A stretch of 64,000 bases of DNA. Origin: Beverwykella pulmonaria (Eukaryota; Ascomycota; Dothideomycetes; Pleosporales; Melanommataceae). The stretch's first letter is position 1, and every line of letters begins with the position of its first letter. The stretch is from the NCBI GenBank assembly GCA_001599595.1, contig BCHH01000015.1:773431-837430 (forward strand), in the 5' to 3' direction. Positions 55,541 through 64,000 of the stretch are shown here, in pieces. The position numbers and the translations under genes are program-made. Under the pieces are notes generated by a model. That model had not been told where the DNA came from and did not search any database. It was given only the letters and a program-made list of their open reading frames with translations.

Positions 55541-56490
55541 TTGGAGTATTCGTGTATACCGCTATTTTACAGTTGACCAATGAATGATAGCAAAGCGGCT
55601 CAACACTAAGCGATTATTAGCCTTTGACCCACTCACAATGACTCAGTCACTCTACGAACTACATGCATGCGAGCATAGACCCTACGAACAAGTTCTCGGC
55701 AAAAAGGTGCCAACGCTATTGGCAAACTTTCAAGTCCAAAATTCAAGATTTAGTATCGCAGGCCATATATCGGTGAGAAGCAAGATGGTACTATTGGCTG
55801 GTGGTGGCGGCCCGATCTACGCATGGTATTGAGTGTTGGGTGTTCTTAGCATCGTGGCCTCGTGTGAGTGGAGCAATTACCATCCTGCAGTATCTTCTCG
55901 AATGCGTATCCACATGCAACACTATTGTGTGAAAAATTTGCAGATATTGGGCTGGAATAATGCGTCATACTGTGCAGGATTGGGAGAAGAGAGCGTGTAC
56001 TTGAACGAAGAAGGCTGCTTGGGACTGGACTGTGGGCGGAAGAGCGAATCCCTTTAGTCTTTGTTCAGGGGTGGTTTGTTTTTTTTTAAAACATTTGATG
56101 GAAGACGTGAACCTACAAGGTTGGAGCCAGTTATTCGTTTGAGAGAAGCACCGGTTCCACCCGTGGACTCGCCACGTGCCATCGGCGTCATCCAGGTGCT
56201 CGCAAACGGGTGGTCATTGCGTCACGGCTCAACGTCACTCGATTACGAAACATCAGAGGGTGGACAAAAGGACAGTGTAACGACATTGAAGAGAACATTA
56301 CCACTATAGCGAGAGAAATTTAGTGGTTACTACTCCTAGATGAAACCAAAATGCCTATCCGACAAGTGGAAAAAGTACACATAAACGAAACAAGGCTCAC
56401 GGAGTTTGTGGCCAAGGAAAATTAAGAGCTAGAGAGAAATACAATCGTTATACAAAAAAGTAACGAAAAGAAATGAAGAAGAAAACTTGT
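55541..56490. repeat. Duplicated block, copy 2
   Basis: Imperfect second copy of 50971-51860 in the same orientation. It lies directly 3' of zinc-finger gene B, so it may include that gene's 3' flank. Confidence 0.65.
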
Positions 56491-56535
56491 CGGTCCATAG
56501 TTCCAGGCGAGCATCTAGGTTTCTCTTTCTCTTTC

Positions 56536-57109
56536 TCATTCAAATTCTGGATCAACAACATCGGGCGAGCTGCTACCCTGGATGGACTCGTTGGGCTTCT
56601 TTCGCGGCATGGCTGGTGCTATTCCAAGTTCCTGGTGATATTCCCTTTGATGTTTGAGCAGCGAGTCCGTTCTTCGGAACTTTTTGCCGCAGACACTGCA
56701 GTGGGGTCGAGTGTTGCTGTGCTGGGTTTTCACATGACGAACTAAATTTCCGGATGCCCAAATTCCAGTGAAGGTTGCGGAGCACTGTGTGCAGGAGAGT
56801 CGGTTCTCGATGGTACCGTTCGCTGGAGGGGTATTGCCGTTCAACATGCTACTGTTATGGACGCTTGTTGGAACCAGATGATCCGGGTGCACACCTCCGA
56901 AGGGATACTGTAGTACAGTTGGACTATGACTGCATGTTAGCATCCGGCCACAGCGAGGGGGCTGGATTCACTCACTTGTATGCGCCGAATTGGGCGCTGT
57001 CTCGGTATTGCATGTGGGGTGCATACGGCAACGCAAATGGTGTCGTCTGAGACAGGGCGGCTTGTGAAACCATTGCAGAAACAAGTGTCATCCTAGCTGG
57101 GTTGTTCAT
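56536..57109 (-). CDS. C2H2-type zinc-finger protein B
   Basis: Two exons (57109-56976 and 56923-56536; 52-nt intron) give 173 residues. The N-terminal part is Ala/Gln/Pro-rich. The two fingers are CTQCSATFTGIWASGNLVRH followed by a second His, and CSVCGKKFRRTDSLLKHQRE followed by a final His. A short Pro/Ser/Lys-rich tail follows. Both fingers carry full C2H2 ligands, unlike the first finger of protein A at 46 kb. The start MNNPARMTL was chosen as the first ATG of the open exon. The upstream region contains splice-like signals suggesting a 5' untranslated intron. DNA binding is likely from the fold; the target is unknown. Confidence 0.7.
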
Positions 57110-59543
57110 GTCATTGTTTCGGTGTTGTGGTGGTAAAGCACGGCGGTCTGGGTTTGCAGTATTCCCCAACGCCGCGGTGCTTTGCTTTCCATGGCTCCTG
57201 CCGCCGGATATTTGTATCGATTCACGCGTGGTTGCACGACGCACCGAGGATGTCTGATGAGGAGCTGCGTGCGCACGACGGGATAATGGGTGGTGATGAA
57301 GGTCAGTGTTATCCTATTCCTGTTAGCTGTACGCTTTCTGTTCTTGACGAGTTGCGCTGATGCAATCCTCGGCCACTTGAAAAAGCACGTACCGTGTGGC
57401 GTGACATCTCTCCTCGGTATAGGAACCCGGCGTGCGATCTCTTGATCGGCGACAGCAGCAGCAAGCAGACAACAGCCTGGCAAGGAAGATGGCGGCTTCT
57501 AAATCTTCTGGTACCCCAGATGGAAGGAACCCCAGGTTTCGAATGATCCGAAAGTGGATTTCTGTCGTGGTGGGCGATGATCAGAGCCGGCATATTGATA
57601 GCCTCAGCGGGACCAGCAGGCCTCACTGTCCTCCTGAGCTGTGTGGTGACGCCGATGCCAGCGGAGCGCCTTCAGCAACGACTGCCATCGAATGCTTCAT
57701 CCCTTCATCGTGTGCCATTTGTCGCCTCGCATCCAGCCGCATTCATAGCTCCTCCTGAGGGTGATGTGGCTCCTTCCAGTACCTGCTATCCACCGGTGTC
57801 GTCGGAATGGGACGAGCCAGGCCGGCCGACATGGACAGCCCCGGGCCGCGCCCGCCATTCCATGGTTGTTAGTGGCCACCTCGATGAACGTGGTGAATGC
57901 CAACGCAACAGGGAGGAGCTTGTGGGACGCGAGTGGATGGCTCCGCTCTGGGAAACCGTTGACCCCGGCTCTGGTCTGGCGTGTGTGGCTTGCCGGTGAA
58001 GAGACGGCTTTGCGAGACGTGGGCAACGGGAGGAAGCAGAGTTCAGCGCTACGAGGAAGAAATAGACAGCATTAATCCGAGCATGTCGACTCGCTCTCGA
58101 GATTGGGAGGCAGGAAGAAAATTTTCATGCTGAGCTGCGGTACGTCATCTGCGCATCTCACGAGGCAACAGAGGCGGTACGCCACCCAACGAGGGGCAGA
58201 CACATCTGTCAGAAGGCAAGGGGACAAAAGTAGTGTACACAGCTGAGTTGGTGGTTTGGCTTGGAGACCACGAGAGATTGCGTGCTGATTGTCGACGGGC
58301 CGTGTCCTAGACCGTTTTCGGGCCGCCCCTAACCAGCCCTCGAGCTCTGGAGCCACAGCTCTGCCTCTCTCTCGCCCATTCTGCAACTCTCCCACCTAAC
58401 AACACGCAGTCTGGCAGCAAGAACCCACATCAGGAATCGAAAGGACAAGACTGAAGAGCTCAATCTCGCCCACAGCTATTCACGCAGCCCCGGATCTTAG
58501 AGAGCTAGTGCGCTGCCACACCTCGAGAGAAGAAAGACCGACAAAAAAGCGCGTGAAGCGAGAAAGGAAAAATTTGGGCAGTCCCTTGAGCTGGCGGCTT
58601 CCAGCCAATCAGCAATCAGACGCTCTATGCCTCCCGGACCGGTTCTAGTTTAGCCCAGGAACCACCTTACCATGCCTCAAAACTACGAGTTTCTATCTAC
58701 CTGAGAGTCTCGTTTTGGTCGCCCCACGCAATTCTTACTTCCACGTCTGTTATTTCGGGTCCCAAAAATCCACTTCCCCCCCTTCCTAAACACGACGACG
58801 AACGCGGAATACCCTGCTATTATTTGTCTCCCTCAGCTCTACTACGTATTCCAATTGTGGAGGCTCTTTCTTTTCCTATCGCTGTGTTTGAATTCCTCCT
58901 CTGTTAAACCGTCTTTCGATTCTTACACCAAGTGAAATGGACCAACTTTTCGCATGTAACAACGTTGTAACGCTCTCTCCATTCTTCTTTTAAGAAACGA
59001 CAAAGCTCATAGCTCTGCTTTCTCTACTTTCAGTGTGTTCGAGATTAAAAAGAAAAGATTGAGTACGTCTCGGCAAAATACTTCATCCGCCCTCTCACCA
59101 TCTACTCTTCAATTCATGACGTGTGCGGGGCAGAGAAGCCGGCGGGTCCAGGTGTTACGACCTTCTGTATTCAGCATAGTAACTTGGTACCCTGTCAGCA
59201 TTACGACCTCTATCCTAGTCGTTCTTATCATATTTTATTGCTTCCTCTGCCTGTTGAGGTGTTTCCGCGCTCCGTAGCCCACGATTTCCCGTCCTCTGAC
59301 GTTGAAGACCTGCTTTTTCTGGTGTTAGCATCGGCCTAGCAACGGGAATACGACCAAGGTTTGGTTAAGCAACGGGAATATGGCTAAGCCTCGCCCAGTT
59401 TCCAGGAATGGAGCTTTGGAAAAGCTTGGGGAGCTTAAAGCTTGCCTTGGGCACCTCTTGTTGCTCCCCGACCCGCGTGCAACGAGCTTCTTCTCTTCTT
59501 CCCACATTGTCAATTGGGGTGCTTCTGAGCTCTTGCTGCCAAA
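57110..59543. other. Intergenic stretch
   Basis: No supportable coding gene. It is GC-rich from 57400 to 58400 with opposing long frames that look like composition shadows. From 58700 to 59340 it is CT-rich, as in long fungal 5' leaders. A GCAACGGGAATA direct repeat lies at 59339 and 59369. Confidence 0.45.
59339..59380. repeat. Direct repeat upstream of carboxypeptidase gene
   Basis: GCAACGGGAATA occurs exactly twice, 30 bp apart, about 165-205 bp before the start codon. It could be a paired regulatory site. Confidence 0.5.
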
Positions 59544-61400
59544 ATGCTCCATCTCAAGCTTAAATCTTCCTTTTTGGTCGCAGCGCTCCTAGTTCTAGAC
59601 GTAGCGGCCAAAATATACAATGATCCAACCCCAAAGCAACGCAAGTTTAATCGCAGACAGCTGCCAGCGAATGCGACAGATGTAAAGACGATTACTTCGC
59701 CCACGGGTGTGAAGATAAGGTACAAGGAGCCTGGAAAGGCCGGCGTTTGTGAGCACTATACCATCGATACCATTGATGAACATCTGAGCTGACGCAGTGC
59801 ACGTAGGCGAGACCACGCCCGGCGTCAACTCATACGCGGGGTATGTCGACCTCGCAGAAGACAAGCACAGCTTCTTCTGGTTCTTCGAATCGAGATCAAA
59901 CCCATCGACTGACCCCGTCACCTTGTGGCTCAATGGTGGACCGGGAAGGTGAGCTCAAACCGAACATTCCAGAGACACGGTTGCTAATTCCTCATGTCCA
60001 GCGATTCGATGATCGGCCTCTTCGAAGAGCTTGGGCCCTGCAATATCACTAAAGACCTCGAGAGTATGATCAACCCTTACAGCTGGAACGGTGTATCCAA
60101 CTTGCTGTTTCTCAGCCAGCCATTTGGCGTAGGCTTCTCCTACATGACCGAGATCGAAGGATCCGTCACAAGCGATTGGGAAGCCGTCATCGTGAACGCC
60201 ACCTACGAGAACGTTACCGGACGCTGGCCCATGATCGACCCCACGTACATCGAGACCACGGATGAAGCTGCCGCTGCCGCTTGGCATGTCCTTCAAGGCT
60301 TCTACAGCGCGCTGCCCCAGCTCGACAGTAGCGTGTCATCCAAGGAATTCAACCTCTGGACCGAATCATATGGAGGCCACTACGGACCGGCCTTCTTCAA
60401 CCACTTCTACGAACAGAACCAGCTCGTCGCAAACGGCTCGCAGCCCGGCATCGAGCTGAAAATGAACAGTCTGGGTATAATCAACGGCATCATTGACGAG
60501 TACATACAGGTTCCCTACTACCCAGAAATGGCTGTGAACAACACCTATGGTATCACGTCATACAACGACACCGTGTACAACTTTGCCCGCTTTGCAGCCT
60601 ATATGCCGGATTATGGGTGCCTTGCCCAGATCCAGTATTGTCGCCAAAACAACCACACAACCGTCGCCGACTTTGCTGTATGCTCGGAAGCTGCAGCCAT
60701 TTGCCGCGACATGATTGAGTCGGCCTATTATGTGTACTCCGGTCGCGGTACCTACGACATTCGGCACCCTTCCAATGATCCCACACCGCCGTCCTACTTC
60801 GAGGAGTACTTGAACAAGGCAGAGGTGCAAAATGCGTTAGGTGTAAACCTCAACTACACCTCTGCTAACGATTGGGTGTACTGGGCTTTCCAGCAGACGG
60901 GCGACTTTATCTACGATAGCTTCATCACCGACCTAGAGATGCTGCTGGACCAGGGGGTGCGCGTCGGTCTCTTCTATGGCGATGCGGATTACATCTGCAA
61001 CTGGTTTGGCGGCCAAGCCATCTCAGAGAACATAAACTACACTCATCAGGCTGAGTTTAATGCCGCCGGTTACGCACCTTTCGTCGTCGATGGCGTCGAG
61101 TACGGCGAAGTGAAACAATATGGCAACTTCTCGTTTGCCAGGATATATGAGGCTGGGCATGAGGTGCCGTATTATCAGCGTAAGTACTCTCTATTTTTGC
61201 AACGCTCCTCTCTTGCAGAATCCTAGAGCTGATTCATTGTGATAGCAATTGCGGCACTGGCCTTCTTCAATCGTACCATCAATAACATGGACATCGCCAC
61301 TGGCGAAATCGCAGTGACGGCGAATTTTTCGAGTACTGGCGGGCCAAATGCAACGCATACCGAATCTTTCGTGCCACTACCAACCTCGACTTCTTCATGA
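59544..61400 (+). CDS. Secreted serine carboxypeptidase, family S10
   Basis: Four exons (59544-59748, 59807-59948, 60002-61179, 61246-61400) give 559 residues. A signal peptide is visible ([18 protein letters not shown]). The first splice gives [18 protein letters not shown], a family hallmark; the second restores [15 protein letters not shown]. The catalytic triad is present: Ser in [10 protein letters not shown] (about 237), Asp in [13 protein letters not shown] (about 443) and His in [11 protein letters not shown] (about 501). Several Asn-x-Ser/Thr glycosylation sites are scattered through the protein. S10 enzymes release C-terminal residues at acidic pH, outside the cell or in the vacuole. 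No GPI-like tail is obvious; the C-terminus is Ser/Thr-rich. Adjacent transporter is convergent. Confidence 0.93.
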
Positions 61401-61724
61401 GAGAGATCCGGCTAGAGCGGGGGTATGTAACTAACGAATAGTGTTGCAGTAATCATGACAACTAGCAAGCGTACAGTCTAATATACACTTATAATTGCTC
61501 TCACTTGGTTAATTTCGCTCATCTGCACATCTGCCTTTTTGCAGACGCCACACCGACCATGCAAGCACAATATCAAAGGTAGCACACACTTTATCTAATC
61601 TGGCATTAGCACTGAGAAAAGCACCTCTAACATAGAATAAGAGTTGCCTGATTGCCCAGTCATCTAGCTGAAAAAACTACATAGAGTACATTGCCATTAT
61701 AAACACTCACACTGCTACTCGCTC
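61401..61724. other. Convergent intergenic stretch
   Basis: 3' flanks of the carboxypeptidase (plus) and transporter (minus) genes. Nothing else seen. Confidence 0.5.
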
Positions 61725-63292
61725 TTACAACTTGGTTAAAAACCTCTCCCTAATCACCTCACCGTACCAAAAAAACACTGTCGGCGCAGGCGCCAACGCC
61801 AGCCCAATACATCCAAATACACTGATCCCCCATCCATGGCCCAGATCATCAAACAGCGCCGGCGCAAAATGGGGCACCACGCCTCCAACCAGCGACCCAA
61901 TCACTGTCCCTGCTGCAATCGCCGATGCCGCATACCGCTCAAATGAATCGATGTAGTAATTCTGTGTACAGTTTAAAACTACGACCTGCCCGATACCGTA
62001 AAAAAAGGAGGCACAGATAGAGGAGAACCAATGAGATCTTGTTTCTACAGCCCATGCGAACCAGAATAGTGATGCGGGGATGAAGAGAGCGCCGATATTG
62101 GCAAGCGGTAGTCTGTATTCTGGGATTGCCTTGTTGTCATTGCGCGCTGTGAGTGTTTTGTACACGTCGTCGATTCGGGGAACGAGAAACCACACTGCGA
62201 AAAGGAAGCCCAAACCAGGGCCTAGATATAATAGCCCAACTTGCTCGGTAGTGAAGCCGTAGACGCCGGAGTAGATATCCTGGAAGCCTGTGTATAGACT
62301 GTACGTCGTGCCAAAAATTAGCGCTTGATATACCGCCATGGTCGCAACAATAGGCTGGGCGAAGATCCTGGGCGGCCTGGATAGCGAACGCGCGAGCTTT
62401 TGCCTCATAGGTCGTGAGTCCTCGCCTTCGAAGCGGTATTTCGTGCCATCTGAGTGTGCAGAATCGCGTTCATACTTTTTCTTCCGCCTACTCAGAATGA
62501 GCGGTGCGTACGTCTCCTGGAGGAAATAGAACCCAGCAAGTGTGTTGACGAAACATATAATTGTTAGAATCCAGTAAATCCATCTCCACTCGAGCCATTT
62601 CACGATTATGCCACCAAAAAGCGGACCGAGTGTAGGTCCAAGCAGAGGACTGAGAAGGTACCAGCCAAATATAGCAGCCCTTTCATTCGGTATGAACATA
62701 TCGCTGATTGTGCCTCCTCCAATCGCGATTCCGACACTCCCGAAGAAGCCCGATATACTGCGTACAGCGATGAGGAACGCCGCATTTGGCGCGAGGGCGG
62801 CAGGAATCTGCAAGATGGAGAAGCAGGCAAAGCATATTAGGTATAGCTTTCTACGACCGAAGGTCTCGGAGAGGGGCGCAAGGATGAGGGGGCCAATGCC
62901 AAGCATCACTACGAAGCTGGTTGCTGTGCCAATGACGGATGTTGTGGACGTGTTGAAGTCTTCACCTATCTGAGCTACGCCAGGTGTGAACATTGAGCTG
63001 GCCAATGGACTAAGAACTAAGTAAGAAAGAATCAGTACGCGCTAGGTATGGAGAAACATGGAGGGAAATGCGTACTCGACATCATAGCAATCACAACGAC
63101 GTTGGTAAGCTTCTTCCTCTTCGGCCACACTTGCGGGTTCTCTGGATCATCATCTTCGAGTCGAAGGACCTGCTCAATGTCAAACTGTGATCTTCTTTCT
63201 TGCAGCTCAGATTCTGGCCCTACCTCTCGGAGGTCAACTTCCTCATTCGTCCACTGTTGCAGCAAAGGCGATATCTCGTCGTGGTGGGACAT
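61725..63292 (-). CDS. MFS drug:H+ antiporter, DHA1 family
   Basis: Two exons (63292-63076 and 63016-61725; 59-nt intron) give 502 residues. The N-terminal 60 residues are cytosolic and acidic, with DPENPQVWPKRKKLTNV just before the first membrane span. Twelve spans are evident. Signature pieces include LAPLSETFGRRKLYLICF in the loop after span 2, GFFGSVGIAIGGGTISDMF, and GWYLLSPLLGPTLGPLFGG in span 5, the antiporter motif C region of DHA1 transporters. Homologues export drugs, polyamines or fungal metabolites across the plasma membrane; the substrate cannot be read here. The start ATG is the only one before the conserved region. No biosynthetic cluster is visible within the window. Confidence 0.9.
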
Positions 63293-63487
63293 AATCGCTG
63301 TCAAGATTCCCGGTAATGCGAGAGCATGGAAAAGGAACAGAGCGGTGGGATATTGAGGCCAAGTATATAACCTCTTCAAACATAACACACCCTGTATATG
63401 TCTTTGCAGACTTTTTAGAGCATATTAAACCTTAAAAAAAGCTTATAGAGAGGCTTTAAGCTGACCTATCTATTGGGTAAAGCATTG

Positions 63488-63724
63488 TTAAGATCGACGG
63501 CGACGCGTCTTGGTTTTAAAGAGGTGGTATTGCTTTTTGTCGTTATCGATCATCTTGGCTAGCGCGATCTGTGATCGAACGGTGATCAGCTCAGGGACAT
63601 GGCTCACTTGAGGATCCGCCAATGAGAAACATTCACTCTTACCATTGCTTGGGTGTGATGGAATCATCTCACAACTTATATTAATAGTGCTCTGAACACT
63701 CCGCGACACCAAGAAACCCCTCAT
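63488..63724 (-). CDS. Possible fungal transcription-factor fragment
   Basis: A 78-codon frame from an ATG at 63724. The part reading SNGKSECFSLADPQVSHVPE followed by LITVRSQIALAKMIDN resembles a segment from the regulatory middle domain of fungal Zn2Cys6 factors, but no zinc cluster is present and the C-terminal basic end (KTRRRRS) is not family-like. It may be a relic or an exon of a gene that continues past an unrecognised splice site. Its neighbour is the DHA1 transporter on the same strand. Confidence 0.3.
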   Translation of the reverse strand: MRGFLVSRSVQSTINISCEMIPSHPSNGKSECFSLADPQVSHVPELITVRSQIALAKMIDNDKKQYHLFKTKTRRRRS

Positions 63725-64000
63725 ATATCAAAGTGATGAGACAGTTTACTTTACCTCAATATTTTAAATCACCTCTAGCTTATACATATGATAGAGATTA
63801 TAAAAGAGCATTCTTTGGTTGTCATGAGCCACAATTATATGTAAGCTATAGAATTGAGACCTTTTAAGAGTGCCTCTACTCTATGTGCTAGGATTGAAAG
63901 TTACCACCTCAACTCTCTAATAGTCCCCCCACACCACCACACTACGCTCTCATGCGATAGGGATGCGCACTGAGTAGTTAGTTGTATATACTTTGAATCA
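63725..64000. other. Right edge of window
   Basis: AT-rich, with no supportable feature. Confidence 0.4.

Noticed and set aside
57306..58395. Overlapping frames in GC-rich DNA upstream of zinc-finger B
   Set aside because: Frames on both strands are open together, which points to base composition rather than coding.

Overview
The window looks like nuclear DNA of a filamentous ascomycete (Pezizomycotina). Almost every confident gene is split by short introns of about 40-170 nt with GTRAGT-like donors, CTAAC branch sites and YAG acceptors. The recognisable proteins include fungal types (a fungal complex I 17.8 kDa subunit, She3-like coiled coil, fungal vezatin, S10 carboxypeptidase, Old Yellow Enzyme family, DHA1 transporter). 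I see no rRNA, tRNA, CRISPR or prokaryotic feature. I rebuilt the gene models by joining exons by hand and checking phase and length; none has transcript support.

Layout: (1) 1-2.0 kb, an RHS/Crinkler-type P-loop NTPase with a C-terminal restriction-nuclease-like domain, open at the left edge, followed by gene-poor DNA. (2) 4.4-11.4 kb, a housekeeping block: Rsa1/NUFIP1-like snoRNP assembly factor, Pol III subunit RPC8/Rpc25, a small cupin and a PI-specific phospholipase C. (3) 11.4-18 kb, nearly empty apart from a 58-codon zinc-ribbon-like gene. (4) 18.5-26.7 kb, a She3-like coiled-coil gene, complex I 17.8 kDa subunit, an F-box relic, and two adjacent NAD(P)H-dependent reductases (MDR and OYE type). 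(5) 26.7-32.3 kb, decayed sugar transporter whose last coding segment is inverted, plus a 95-bp tandem duplication. (6) 32.3-43.2 kb, second housekeeping block: dUTPase, pyridoxal kinase, PCNA, EMC6, an unidentified gene and a vezatin-like membrane protein. DUT1 and PCNA both serve DNA replication, but nothing in the sequence shows shared control. (7) 43.2-57.1 kb, gene-poor accessory region with two related C2H2 zinc-finger genes, a decayed ankyrin plus ClpB-type AAA+ gene, and an imperfect duplicated block. (8) 59.5-64 kb, secreted serine carboxypeptidase, DHA1 MFS transporter, and a possible transcription-factor fragment.

The window therefore alternates conserved gene-dense blocks with accessory blocks containing relics. 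Several premature stops in the relics sit where CpA to TpA changes would create them (CAA/CAG to TAA/TAG, TGG to TAG), as expected from repeat-induced point mutation; that is inference. I did not find a convincing new multi-gene system. The best leads are the inverted transporter exon, the duplicated zinc-finger block, the tiny zinc-ribbon gene and the RHS-like NTPase-nuclease.
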